A stretch of 64,000 nt of DNA from Brotaphodocola faecis (lineage in GTDB: Bacteria > Bacillota > Clostridia > Lachnospirales > Lachnospiraceae), in the NCBI RefSeq assembly GCF_040096075.1, contig NZ_JBBMFJ010000010.1, positions 1-64,000 on the forward strand. The letters are read 5' to 3'. The notes beneath the pieces are model-generated. The model made no database searches, had not been told where the DNA came from, and was given only the letters and a program-made list of their open reading frames with translations. Position numbers and translations under genes: made by a program. Below, piece by piece: positions 35,134 to 44,097 of the stretch. Numbering within the stretch: the first letter of the stretch is position 1; every line of letters begins with the position of its first letter.

Positions 35134-36153
35134 TTAAAACTTCCGTACCATATCCCTGGTGATTTCAGCAAGGCTGTGGGCACCGCACATGGCCATGGTA
35201 TCCTTTAACTGGCCGCCAATGCGGTTCACCAGTTCTGCCACGCCTTCCTCCGCGCCGCCATAGACTGCCGTTACAAACGGGCGGGCAATCAGCACGCCGT
35301 CTGCTCCCAGTGCCAGCGCCTTAAAGACATCACTGCCATTACGGATGCCTCCGTCGACCAGGATTTTCATGGAGCCGCCTACAGCATCCGCGATCTCAGG
35401 AAGTACTTCCGCGGTAGCCGGGCACTGGTCCAGAACACGGCCGCCGTGGTTGGATACCACAATGGCTGCCGCTCCGGCCTTTTTCGCCTTTAACGCGCCC
35501 TTTGCCGTCATCACACCTTTTACGATAAACGGTACACCGGCTGCCTGAATGATCTCTGCCAGTTCCTCCACGGTCTTACTGCCGGCCGGCGGAGTCAGAT
35601 TCTTTAAGAAGGGAAGACCTGCCGCGTCGATGTCCATGGCCACTGCAAAGGCCCCGGACTTTCTGACCATCTCCATCTTTTCTGCCACGGTTTCCGCATT
35701 CCAGGGCTTTACGGTCGGAACTCCCATTCCCTTTGCCTTTCCGATGGCTGCGGTAGCCGCCCGCATGACCTCCGGGTTCGTACCGTCTCCGGTAAAAGCC
35801 GCAATGCCGTTGTCCGCGCAGGCACGCACCAGAATATCATTATAAGCCGCGTCATCGTACTTATCTCCGTAATGAAGGTTGACTGCGCCCACCGGACCCG
35901 CAAAAACCGGATAGGCGAAGGTCTTTCCGAAAATTTCCAGACTGGTATCCACCGGACGATTCTCGCAGAGTGTATCCATCTGAACCCGGATTTCCCGCCA
36001 TTTCTCGTAATTGCGGATGGCGGTATCTCCCTCACCCTTAGAGCCCGGTCCAGGCATGATATTTTTGCACGCACGGCCATTGCAGACCGGGCATCCTTTA
36101 CAATACGGACCAAGACAGGTTCTTGCGTTGTTTAAAACTTCTTCCTGTGTCAT
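35134..36153 (-). CDS. FMN-dependent alpha-hydroxy-acid dehydrogenase with N-terminal cysteine cluster
   Basis: The 339-residue TIM-barrel protein belongs to the lactate oxidase / glycolate oxidase family. It has FIVKGVMTAKGA (the FMN-contacting Lys), IVVSNHGGR (the catalytic His) and LVDGGIRNGSDVFKALALGADGV (phosphate site). It should oxidise an L-2-hydroxy acid such as lactate. The N-terminus is unusual for the family, with five cysteines at 13, 18, 21, 24 and 29 (CLGPYCKGCPVCNGRAC). In an anaerobe it is unlikely to use oxygen; an electron carrier would be needed. GGAGGAG precedes the ATG. Confidence 0.82.
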   Translation of the reverse strand: MTQEEVLNNARTCLGPYCKGCPVCNGRACKNIMPGPGSKGEGDTAIRNYEKWREIRVQMDTLCENRPVDTSLEIFGKTFAYPVFAGPVGAVNLHYGDKYDDAAYNDILVRACADNGIAAFTGDGTNPEVMRAATAAIGKAKGMGVPTVKPWNAETVAEKMEMVRKSGAFAVAMDIDAAGLPFLKNLTPPAGSKTVEELAEIIQAAGVPFIVKGVMTAKGALKAKKAGAAAIVVSNHGGRVLDQCPATAEVLPEIADAVGGSMKILVDGGIRNGSDVFKALALGADGVLIARPFVTAVYGGAEEGVAELVNRIGGQLKDTMAMCGAHSLAEITRDMVRKF

Positions 36154-36172
36154 TCTACAAACTCCTCCTTAT

Positions 36173-36212
36173 ATAAAACCGAAAAGTTGCCGCGTTCCTG
36201 ACAACTTCCCGG
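36173..36212 (-). terminator. Probable terminator after the ZIP gene
   Basis: CCG and AAGTTG pair with CAACTT and CGG around a two-base internal mismatch, with TTTTAT following on the minus strand. Confidence 0.5.
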
Positions 36213-36244
36213 CTTTTTACATTGTTCCGGTGACGCTCCCGTGT

Positions 36245-37036
36245 TCAGCCAAGCGCCACATCCAGAATCATCATGATCAAAAATCCAACCGCAAAGCCCA
36301 TAGTTCCCATATCAGAATGTTCCCCCTGGGCCGATTCCGGAATCAGTTCCTCCACCACTACATAGATCATGGCTCCGGCGGCAAAGGCCAGCATGTAGGG
36401 GACGATGGGAATCAGAAATTTTGCGCACAGAATCGTGACCAGCGCTCCAATGGGTTCCACCACGCCGGACAATGTGCCCATGACAAAGGCACGAAACTTT
36501 GACTGGCCTTCGCTGTGCAGCGGCAGGGAGATGATGGCTCCCTCCGGAAAGTTCTGGATGGCTATGCCGATGGTCAGGGCAAAGGCCCCGGCTACGGTGA
36601 TGGGCGCGCTTCCGGTCAGAAGACCCGCAAACACCACGCCCACGGCCATGCCCTCCGGCAGGTTGTGCAGCGTCACCGCAAACACCAGCATTGTGGTTTT
36701 CTTTAAGTTGCTCTTCGGGCCCTCCGGCGTGTCGCTTCCCATATGAAGATGGGGAATCATTTTATCTAAGACCCAGAGAAATACCATTCCAACCGAAAAT
36801 CCCACCGCCGCCGGGATAAAGGCCAGTTTGCCCACGGATTCGCACATCTCCATGGCCGGGATCAGAAGTGACCACACCGAAGCGGCCACCATGATGCCGG
36901 ACGCAAAGCCCAGAAGCATTTTCTGGATCACCGGTTTGATCTCATTCTTTACAAAAAATACACTTCCCGCTCCGATGGTAGTTCCCAGAAACGGGATCAG
37001 AATTCCAAATATAATGTGAAACAGCTCCTCTCGCAT
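36245..37036 (-). CDS. ZIP-family metal transporter
   Basis: The 263-residue protein has about eight membrane helices and the two metal-site motifs of the family, HNLPEGMAVG in helix 4 and QNFPEGAIIS in helix 5. It is expected to bring zinc or another divalent metal into the cell. The loop between helices 3 and 4 (HLHMGSDTPEGPKSNLKK) is short with two histidines. No metal regulator is adjacent. Confidence 0.88.
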   Translation of the reverse strand: MREELFHIIFGILIPFLGTTIGAGSVFFVKNEIKPVIQKMLLGFASGIMVAASVWSLLIPAMEMCESVGKLAFIPAAVGFSVGMVFLWVLDKMIPHLHMGSDTPEGPKSNLKKTTMLVFAVTLHNLPEGMAVGVVFAGLLTGSAPITVAGAFALTIGIAIQNFPEGAIISLPLHSEGQSKFRAFVMGTLSGVVEPIGALVTILCAKFLIPIVPYMLAFAAGAMIYVVVEELIPESAQGEHSDMGTMGFAVGFLIMMILDVALG

Positions 37037-37120
37037 GAGAGATCACCCTCTTTCCTTAGTAGTATCTTATTCCGCAACAGGCTACATGCGATACTCTATG
37101 GGAATCGGATTGCTGTTTTT

Positions 37121-38488
37121 CTATGCCGCGGACACCTTCTTCGGATCCCCCACTACTTTCTGAAACACAAGCAGAAACAGGATCGTGGAAAATACAGGCC
37201 CCGCGAAATCGGACACGGTTTCCGCGTAAAACACATTGGTGACGCCGGTCAGAAGCGGAATCAGCACCACCGACGAAAAATAAATAAATTTCCGGAACAG
37301 AGAAAGCGTGATTGCCACCTTCGCAATGCCCATTCCGGTAAATCCGTCCACCACCGTATACTGAATGGCCAGCGGGATCACGCCCAGAGTGGATACCCGG
37401 ATTGCCCAGGCACTTAAGGCCACATACTCCTCATTTCGGGTGAATATCCGCACGAAAACCTCCGGAATGCACTGCGCCGCCAGAAACATGATGGTGTTGA
37501 ACACCAGACAGCAGGTCACAATCCACCGCTCGGCCTTCCAGATCCGGTCCGGCCGTTTTGCTCCGTAGTTATACCCCAGAATTGTCTGGGTTCCCGAGGT
37601 AATGCCGCCAAGGGGCATGGTAATGATCAGCATAAAGCTCTGGACAATGGCCGCGCAGGTGAGGATCGTATCGCCCTGCCCCGGGCCGCCCAGCCGCTGG
37701 ATCACCATATTCTGGGAAATGATCAGCACATTATCCAGCGCAATGATGACAAAGGGGGAGAATCCCACTTTGGCCACCTGCAGCATCAGCTTTGGATCGT
37801 ACCCATGAAACGTAATGCGGATCGGCGCTTTCTTTCCGAATAAGAACCGCAGCACATACAGGCAGGAACACATCTGCGACAGCACTGTGGCCAGCGCCGC
37901 GCCCCGCACATCCAGGTGCAGACCAAAGATGAAGATGGGATCCAGCACAATATTGGCCACCGCGCCGATCATGACAGCCTTCATGCCCACCTTTGCAAAG
38001 CCCTGGCAGATAATAAACTGGTTCATCCCCGTGGTCATCAGCGCGAAAAATGTGCCGCACAGGTAGATGGTCATGTAGGACAGCGCATAGGGGAAGGTTG
38101 TCTCTCCGGCACCGAACCACCAGAGCAGCTTTTCCCGCATGCCAAGCACACAGACGGTCAGAACCAGAGCCATGACCGTCAGCATCAGAAAACAGTTGGC
38201 AAGAATCTGCCTTGCTCCCTTTTCATTCTTCTGGCCCAGACGGATGCTCATAAGCGGCGCTCCGCCCACGCCTACTAAAATGGCAAAGGAGGAAACCAGA
38301 GTCACAATGGGGCCGCAGATGCCGACACCAGCCAGCGCCACCTCTCCGATTTTGGGGATATTTCCTATGTACATACGGTCTACGATGCTGTAAAACACGC
38401 TGACAAACTGTGCCAGCATGGATGGCAGTGCCAGGCGCAGGACCAGCCCCCGTATGTCATCGGTGTCTAAGTCATTTTCCAGCTTCAT
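37121..38488 (-). CDS. MATE-family efflux transporter
   Basis: The 455-residue protein has twelve predicted helices in two MATE bundles and the opening ALPSMLAQFVSVFYSIVDRMYIG typical of the DinF/NorM-like group. It exports cationic compounds using a sodium or proton gradient. Its start overlaps the stop codon of the EFR1 gene by four bases and has only a weak ribosome site, so translation is probably coupled. Confidence 0.9.
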   Translation of the reverse strand: MKLENDLDTDDIRGLVLRLALPSMLAQFVSVFYSIVDRMYIGNIPKIGEVALAGVGICGPIVTLVSSFAILVGVGGAPLMSIRLGQKNEKGARQILANCFLMLTVMALVLTVCVLGMREKLLWWFGAGETTFPYALSYMTIYLCGTFFALMTTGMNQFIICQGFAKVGMKAVMIGAVANIVLDPIFIFGLHLDVRGAALATVLSQMCSCLYVLRFLFGKKAPIRITFHGYDPKLMLQVAKVGFSPFVIIALDNVLIISQNMVIQRLGGPGQGDTILTCAAIVQSFMLIITMPLGGITSGTQTILGYNYGAKRPDRIWKAERWIVTCCLVFNTIMFLAAQCIPEVFVRIFTRNEEYVALSAWAIRVSTLGVIPLAIQYTVVDGFTGMGIAKVAITLSLFRKFIYFSSVVLIPLLTGVTNVFYAETVSDFAGPVFSTILFLLVFQKVVGDPKKVSAA

Positions 38489-39273
38489 AGTATAAACTCG
38501 GCATCCTTTCTATCCGTGCAGACCCTCTTTAGCTTCTGGCGGATGGCAAGGGTCACCAGGGTGCCAAGCTTTCTTGCGTGTTTCGGGCAGAGCGCAATAC
38601 AGCGCATGCAGGTGATGCAGGCCGTCTCGTCGGTCACCTTCGGGTCTGTCCGGGAAATTGCCTGGACCGGACACTTGCGGATGCAGATGCCGCAGCCCTC
38701 ACAGGCTGATGTGACGCTGATTTTTAACGGCAGTGTCGCGTATAGGCGGTACGGACGGTTTCCTTTGATGGAAAGCTCCGGAAGTTTTGTGCTTCCTGCT
38801 GTATGTTTCAGTTTCTCCTTCACCGCCTCCGCAAAGGCAGTCATCTCTTTTTTGTCTTTCTCATCCGGACGCCCGGTGCCATACACATGGGCAATGTTAT
38901 GCTCTGTGACAACCGCCGCCGCGGCGGCCGGAAGAAAGCCCTGTTCCTTTAAGATGTCCGAAAGCTCTAACAGTGCGTCCTCGTAGGCACGGTTTCCATA
39001 GGTGACGATCAGCACCACCGGCGTGCGCTTCCCGTAGATCTTTTTCAGCCGCTCCCTTGCAGTCTCCGGCACCCGGCCGCCGTACACCGGCACACCAACC
39101 ACCGCCAGTTCATGCTCGTTAAACGTATAATCCGGTCTGGATGAGATGGCATCGGTGAGATCCAGCCATCCGGCCTCTTTATCAGCCGCGATCCGCTCTG
39201 CGATCCACTCCGTCACCTGCTTTGTGGTGCCGGTGGGACTAAAGAAAATCCCGGTAATCTGTGAAATATTCAT
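38485..39273 (-). CDS. EFR1-family flavodoxin-ferredoxin protein
   Basis: The 262-residue protein joins an N-terminal flavodoxin-like domain (FFSPTGTTKQV phosphate loop, VPVYGGRVPETARERL) to a C-terminal bacterial ferredoxin domain. Two cluster motifs are CEGCGICIRKCPVQ and CITCMRCIALCPKH, so two [4Fe-4S] clusters are expected. It should be a small electron-transfer protein of anaerobic metabolism; its partner is unknown. AGGAG precedes the ATG. Confidence 0.85.
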   Translation of the reverse strand: MNISQITGIFFSPTGTTKQVTEWIAERIAADKEAGWLDLTDAISSRPDYTFNEHELAVVGVPVYGGRVPETARERLKKIYGKRTPVVLIVTYGNRAYEDALLELSDILKEQGFLPAAAAAVVTEHNIAHVYGTGRPDEKDKKEMTAFAEAVKEKLKHTAGSTKLPELSIKGNRPYRLYATLPLKISVTSACEGCGICIRKCPVQAISRTDPKVTDETACITCMRCIALCPKHARKLGTLVTLAIRQKLKRVCTDRKDAEFIL

Positions 39274-39352
39274 ATGATAACTCTCCTGTTTCCTGTGAAC
39301 CCCCGTTCACACTTCATTGTTTTTTCGCACGATTGTTTCCTGCCTCCCGGCA

Positions 39353-39673
39353 TCAATAATGCCCCGCCTCATGCTCCGCGTTCAGCCAGTCCACCGCCTC
39401 CCAGATTCCGTCTGTGGTAAACGGGAAATCCCGATGATGCTTCTTTTCATCCGGTGTCACCTCAAAGTTAAAGGGCTCCGGCCAGATGATGGCCCGGATC
39501 ACGTTTTCCGTCTTCGCCGGTGTCTCCTCCGTGGCAGGCTCCAGCTCATTTTCATGTTTGATGAGCACGTAGCGCATGCCTTTGAAACTGCCGGTAAAGC
39601 GGCTCTTTTTCAAGAACGGGATGGAAATATCTCCATGCAGTTCAATCTTACTGGTTTCTATCTTCACTGTCAA
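39353..39673 (-). CDS. Conserved-looking small protein of unknown function
   Basis: The 106-residue frame starts with TTG five bases after AGGAGG, a strong ribosome site that decides the start. The product is soluble, has no signal peptide, and contains a Trp-Pro-rich stretch (RAIIWPEPFNFEVTPDEKKH) and a C-terminal DGIWEAVDWLNAEHEAGHY with several histidines. I do not recognise a family. It is encoded just upstream of the EFR1 gene. Confidence 0.6.
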   Translation of the reverse strand: MTVKIETSKIELHGDISIPFLKKSRFTGSFKGMRYVLIKHENELEPATEETPAKTENVIRAIIWPEPFNFEVTPDEKKHHRDFPFTTDGIWEAVDWLNAEHEAGHY

Positions 39674-39768
39674 TCGTTCCTCCTGTGGCTGCTCATGAAC
39701 ATTACCTCCACTGTAGCAGTTTTCCCCTCAGTTCACAAGTAGGAATTGTCTAAATGGGAAGAAAAAAT

Positions 39769-39797
39769 TTGCCTGCGGCTCTCTGCCATGTTATACT
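39769..39797 (+). promoter_or_regulatory. Promoter of the modE-like gene
   Basis: TTGCCT and TATACT are separated by 17 bases, about 40 bases before the start codon. Confidence 0.6.
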
Positions 39798-39837
39798 AAT
39801 ACACAGAATGAAAAACTGTATCAGAAAGGACACATCC

Positions 39838-40242
39838 ATGGGCCGCAAACCGAAAAAAATCTTAGACGCATCTATTTCTCCATCCAAGCTTCCGCTCCGC
39901 CCCTCCGTGCGCTTCCGCCTGGCCAAGAGCGACACCTTCTTCGGCCCCGGCGTTGCGGAATTTCTCACGCTGGTAGACCAGACCGGTTCCATGCAGACCG
40001 CCTGCAGGGAGATGGAAATGTCCTACAGCAAAGGCTGGAAGATCATCAAAAAAGCTGAGGAATATCTGGGCTGCTCCCTGATCGAATCCCGGTCCGGCGG
40101 CGCGTCCGGCGGCTCTTCCCATTTGACGGAGGAAGCAAGAGATCTGCTCACCCGGTATCTGGATATGGAAAAAGAGCTGAAAGCAGAAGCTGCCCAGCTC
40201 TTTGAAAAATATTTTGGTGATTATCCAAATAAGTCATTGTGA
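39838..40242 (+). CDS. modE: ModE-type molybdenum-responsive regulator (DNA-binding domain only)
   Basis: The 134-residue product has the LysR-like winged helix of ModE: LRPSVRFRLAKSDTFFGPGVAEFLTLVDQTGSMQTA, with SYSKGWKIIKKAEEYLG as recognition helix and wing. It lacks the C-terminal MOP domains that bind molybdate in E. coli ModE, as is common in short ModE proteins. It faces the molybdate transport genes, 24 bases from modC. I start at MGRKPKKIL because AAAGGA is seven bases before it; an earlier ATG 84 bases upstream has no site. Confidence 0.82.
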   Translation: MGRKPKKILDASISPSKLPLRPSVRFRLAKSDTFFGPGVAEFLTLVDQTGSMQTACREMEMSYSKGWKIIKKAEEYLGCSLIESRSGGASGGSSHLTEEARDLLTRYLDMEKELKAEAAQLFEKYFGDYPNKSL

Positions 40243-40266
40243 TTCCTGCACATGGTCAGAGTCACA

Positions 40267-41367
40267 TCAGCCCTTCAGAAGCAGGATTGCTTCCGGGGCT
40301 ACTCTTAAGTATTTCGGAATGAGGCCGTCCGCACTGTGGGTGTGGATGGTCTTTCCTATCTTCCACCACAAACCATTCTGCAAAGTAATGTACCACTCAA
40401 ACGGCATCTCGGAAACTTTCGGATTCTCCACCGGGATCCGGTTCATCCCTTCCGGCTCTGCCACCGGCTCAAAATCATGGGCACGGATTCCAATGGAAGT
40501 CACATCCTCTGTCACAGTTTTGTCTGTAACCAGTTCCAGATTGTCCCAGTCTAAGGCGCGCACCCGGTGCTCATCCAGCTTTTCGATACGGGAAATATTC
40601 TTGCAGCCTGTCAGCCGCGCGGCCTCCACACTGCCCGGATCGTTGAAGATATCCTTTGTTTTCCCTGCCGCGATGACATGGCCTTTGCTGAATAAAAGCA
40701 GGTTATCGCACAGCTGGTAGGCCTCATCCCGATCATGGGTTACCATGACAGAAGCGCCCTGATACTCCGAAAGCACGCTGGCCAGTTCCAGGCGCAGACG
40801 CTCTCTTAAGTGGGTATCCATGGCGGAAAACGGCTCATCTAAGAGCAGTGCCTCCGGCTCGTAAGCCAGGATTCTTGCCAGGGCCACCCTCTGCTGCTGT
40901 CCGCCGGAAAGCTGTGCCGGATAGCGTTTTTCCAGACCGCTTAAACGGAACCGCTCCATCATCTCCAAAACCCGCTGTTTCTGCTGCGCTTCCCCGTAGC
41001 GTTTTCCCGCCTTTAATCCCGTGAGGATATTCTCCTCCACAGTCATGTTCGGAAACAACGCATAGTTCTGAAAGAGATAGCCAACCCGGCGCTTCTGCGG
41101 CTTTAAGTTTACCTTCCGGCTGCTGTTAAAAAGTTCCCGTCCATCCAGGATGATAGAGCCGCTGTCCGGCTCCACAATACCGGCGATGGATTTTAAGGTC
41201 ATGCTCTTGCCACAGCCGGATGGACCGAGAATGCCAAGGCAGCTGCTCCCGGAACCAGCGGACGCGTCACTGGCGCGTCCTCGACATGCCGGGCAGGTGA
41301 ACTGAACCTGAAGCTCAAATTCACGCAGTTTTTTTCGGATATCTGCTGATAAAAATTGTTCGTTCAT
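40267..41367 (-). CDS. modC: Molybdate ABC transporter ATP-binding protein
   Basis: The 366-residue protein has Walker A LGPSGCGKS, YLFQNYALFPNMTVEENI, signature LSGGQQQRVALARIL, Walker B LLLDEPFSAMD and VTHDRDEAYQL, then a C-terminal beta domain of the MOP/TOBE kind. It powers molybdate uptake with ModB. Unusually, the strand before Walker A carries CPACRGRASDASAGSGSSC, a CxxC pair and a Ser/Gly-rich insert (Cys25, 28, 43). The start is the ATG after AAAAGGAG. It is the last gene of the molybdenum operon. Confidence 0.9.
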   Translation of the reverse strand: MNEQFLSADIRKKLREFELQVQFTCPACRGRASDASAGSGSSCLGILGPSGCGKSMTLKSIAGIVEPDSGSIILDGRELFNSSRKVNLKPQKRRVGYLFQNYALFPNMTVEENILTGLKAGKRYGEAQQKQRVLEMMERFRLSGLEKRYPAQLSGGQQQRVALARILAYEPEALLLDEPFSAMDTHLRERLRLELASVLSEYQGASVMVTHDRDEAYQLCDNLLLFSKGHVIAAGKTKDIFNDPGSVEAARLTGCKNISRIEKLDEHRVRALDWDNLELVTDKTVTEDVTSIGIRAHDFEPVAEPEGMNRIPVENPKVSEMPFEWYITLQNGLWWKIGKTIHTHSADGLIPKYLRVAPEAILLLKG

Positions 41368-41450
41368 ATTCTTCTCCTTTTCGCAACCGCTTTTTCGCCG
41401 AACTACCATGCCCATACACACGGACATATCCATCCGGCATCTGCTTCCGA

Positions 41451-42131
41451 TTAGCGGAACTGACCGCGTTTTTTCGATTCCCGCAGCGCAGCCCGGTTCA
41501 TCAGGATCACGGAAAGGAAGGCAATGACAACGATGATGGCGACATAGTGATATGCCGCATCCATGTTTCCGGCTGCCACCTCAGAGTACACTGCCATAGG
41601 CAGAGTTCTGGTCTTGCCTGCGATGTTGCCTGCGATCATGGCGGTTGCGCCAAACTCACCCAGGCCTCTCGCAAACGCCAGAACGCCGCCGCTGACGATA
41701 CCCGGCATGGCATTAGCAATCAGAACCTTATGGAAGATGCTCCATTCACTCATGCCAAGGGTACGGGCCGCAGCCATGAGGTTCGGATCCACCTGTTCAA
41801 ACGCACCTCTGGCAGAACGGTACATAAGCGGAAAAGACATGAGCACCGCAGCCAGCACCGTAGCCGTCCAGGAAAAGGCAATCTTTACACCGAAATACTG
41901 TAAAAAGAAGATGCCGATGGGCCGTTTCACACCAAACAGATATAAGAGGAAAAAGCCCGCCACCGTAGGTGGCAGCACCAGCGGCAGGGTCAGCACGCCA
42001 TCCAGGATGATCTTCATCCGTTCATTTTTCATGCCAACGACCCACCATGCTGCCAGGATCCCGAGGAAAAAGGTAATTACGATGGAGACGCTGGCGGTCT
42101 TCATGGAAATCAGGATTGGTGACCAGTCCAT
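41451..42131 (-). CDS. modB: Molybdate ABC transporter permease
   Basis: The 226-residue protein has five to six helices and the EAA loop AARTLGMSEWSIFHKVLIANAMPGIVSG that contacts ModC. The motif LPLVLPPTVAGFFLLYLFG is characteristic of ModB. The second ATG is used because AAAGGAG lies eight bases before it but only two before the first. Confidence 0.93.
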   Translation of the reverse strand: MDWSPILISMKTASVSIVITFFLGILAAWWVVGMKNERMKIILDGVLTLPLVLPPTVAGFFLLYLFGVKRPIGIFFLQYFGVKIAFSWTATVLAAVLMSFPLMYRSARGAFEQVDPNLMAAARTLGMSEWSIFHKVLIANAMPGIVSGGVLAFARGLGEFGATAMIAGNIAGKTRTLPMAVYSEVAAGNMDAAYHYVAIIVVIAFLSVILMNRAALRESKKRGQFR

Positions 42132-42214
42132 CTTCATTTCTCCTTTCTGTACTGCCCCCTGCGCGTTTCAACCAATGCACATGCCGCGCAGATTTTTGCA
42201 GTACGATCCACGTT

Positions 42215-43093
42215 TTACTCTGCTGCTACGAAACCGTAGGACTCAAATACCTTGATTGCGTCCGGAGTCTGTAAGAAATCAACGAATGCCTTTGCTGCAT
42301 CCTCGTGAGTGGTTGCTTTTACAACTGCTACCGGGTAGATTACTTTCTTCTCCAGGCTGCCTTCCGGTGCCTCTGCAACTACAGTAACCTGGTCAGGCAT
42401 ACTTGCTGCGTCGGTTGCGTAAACAATACCTGCGTCAGCACTTGCTGCCGCAACCTGGTTTAATACCTCAGTTACGTTGGTACCAAAGCTTACTTTGTCC
42501 TGAATGCTGTCCCATACGTTTAAGTTGGTCAGAGCTTCTTTTGCGTACTGGCCAGCCGGTACGCTCTCCGGATCCCCCATAGCGATGGATGCTGCGTCTC
42601 CGATCTTCTCGAAGGAATCAATCTGGCTGTCGCTTCCAGCCGGAACGATCAGAACAATCTTGTTCTCTAACAGGTTAACGATGGTATCGGAAGCGATCAT
42701 GCCTTCCTCATCCAGAGCCTTCATCTGCTTGGTTGCTGCGGACATGAATACGTCTGCCTCAAGGCCTTCCTCAATCTGGGTCTGCAGTTTTCCTGAGCTG
42801 TCGTAGGTTCCCTCCACGGTTACGCCCGGGTACTGCTCCTCAAACATCGGGATCAGCTCTTCCTCGTATGCGTTCTTTAGGCTTGCTGCTGCCGCAACCA
42901 GAATGCTCTGCTCGCCAAGATCAGCCTTTGCCTCATCTTTCACGTCAGCTTCGGTCTCTGCTGTGGTTGTCTCCTCTGCGGTGGTCTCTGCCTCGGTTGC
43001 TGCTGCGGTAGTCTCCTGCGGCTTGGAGGAACATCCTGTCATCATGCCTGCAGCCATCATAGCTGCCATTACAACTGTAAACTGTTTCTTCAT
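42215..43093 (-). CDS. modA: Molybdate-binding lipoprotein
   Basis: The 292-residue product has a lipobox ending at Cys21 (AAGMMTGC), then a Thr/Glu/Ala-rich linker of about 40 residues typical of Lachnospiraceae binding proteins, then the ModA fold. Landmarks are VAAAASLKNAYEEELIP and GTYDSSGKLQTQIEEG, EADVFMSAATKQM and the ligand-contact region DAGIVYATDA. It captures molybdate (or tungstate) outside the membrane for ModBC. GGGAG precedes the ATG. Confidence 0.93.
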   Translation of the reverse strand: MKKQFTVVMAAMMAAGMMTGCSSKPQETTAAATEAETTAEETTTAETEADVKDEAKADLGEQSILVAAAASLKNAYEEELIPMFEEQYPGVTVEGTYDSSGKLQTQIEEGLEADVFMSAATKQMKALDEEGMIASDTIVNLLENKIVLIVPAGSDSQIDSFEKIGDAASIAMGDPESVPAGQYAKEALTNLNVWDSIQDKVSFGTNVTEVLNQVAAASADAGIVYATDAASMPDQVTVVAEAPEGSLEKKVIYPVAVVKATTHEDAAKAFVDFLQTPDAIKVFESYGFVAAE

Positions 43094-43141
43094 TGTTTTT
43101 CTCTCCCTTTTTTTAATTTTAATCTTTCTGAACCACCAAAT

Positions 43142-44092
43142 TTACTTTCTCGCGCACTCCGATGCGGTGCCGCGTAATATCTTCAAACCATGATCCAGCG
43201 CCCCCAGGATAAAGCCCAGGCTTTCTTTTACCGCCTTCGGACTTCCCGGCAGATTGACAATCAATGTTTTCTTTCGAATGACCGATACACCACGGCTTAA
43301 CATGGCCCGGTCCGTGATCTGCATGGACTTCATGCGGATGTACTCCGCGATTCCCGGCGCGTTCCGGTCTGCCACGGCCAGCGTTGCCTCCGGTGTCTGG
43401 TCCCGCATGGAAAAGCCTGTGCCGCCGCTGGTCACCACCAGGTCCACCTGGCGGCTGTCCGCCAGACGAATGAGATGATGCTTTAACACCTCCGGCTCAT
43501 CCGGAATCACGAAGCGCTCCACCACATCGTATCCAGCTTCTTTTAACATCTCCTCAGCAGCCGGGCCACTCAAATCCTCCCGCTCACCTCTAGAGCCTTT
43601 ATCACTTAAGACGATAACCGCCGCCGTGAACGGGCGGTTCTCATCCGGTGCTTCCACCCGCATGACATCGCCCGGGCGGATCATGCCTTCCTTTACTACT
43701 TCAGCAAACACACCTTCCCGCGGCATGATGCACTCGCCCACGCGATGGTAAATTGCGCAGTGGCTGTGGCATTCCTTGCCGATCTGGGTCATGCGAAGCT
43801 CCACCGTTCCGGCATACAGTCTGGTTCCCACCGGCAGCGCACGGAAATCAATCCCGTCCACCACCAGATTCTCACCGAACGCACCATCGCCCACATTAGC
43901 GCCCCGCTTGTTAAATTCTTCTACCTTATTATAGGAAAGAAGACTCACCTGCCGATGCCACGTTCCCGCGTGGGCATCGCCCTCAATCCCGAAATTCGGA
44001 ATGAAATGGCCCTCCGAGATCGTATGCTTTTCCGTTCCCCGGGCCGGGCTGATGCAGATGGCCTTTACCACTCCTGTCTCGTTAAAATTCAT
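43142..44092 (-). CDS. MOSC domain - MogA/MoaB molybdopterin adenylyltransferase fusion
   Basis: The 316-residue protein has two domains. Residues 1 to about 155 form a MOSC domain with GIEGDAHAGTWHRQVSLLSY and GAFGENLVVDGID, and a conserved Cys in IGKECHSHCAIYH. Residues about 158-316 form a MogA/MoaB domain with AAVIVLSDKGSRGEREDLSG, VVTSGGTGFSMRDQTPEA and NLPGSPKAVKE. MogA activates molybdopterin with AMP; MOSC domains carry sulfur or bind the cofactor. The fusion suggests coupled late steps of cofactor synthesis. It starts after GGAGG five bases past the moaA stop. Confidence 0.88.
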   Translation of the reverse strand: MNFNETGVVKAICISPARGTEKHTISEGHFIPNFGIEGDAHAGTWHRQVSLLSYNKVEEFNKRGANVGDGAFGENLVVDGIDFRALPVGTRLYAGTVELRMTQIGKECHSHCAIYHRVGECIMPREGVFAEVVKEGMIRPGDVMRVEAPDENRPFTAAVIVLSDKGSRGEREDLSGPAAEEMLKEAGYDVVERFVIPDEPEVLKHHLIRLADSRQVDLVVTSGGTGFSMRDQTPEATLAVADRNAPGIAEYIRMKSMQITDRAMLSRGVSVIRKKTLIVNLPGSPKAVKESLGFILGALDHGLKILRGTASECARK

Positions 44093-44097
44093 GTTAC

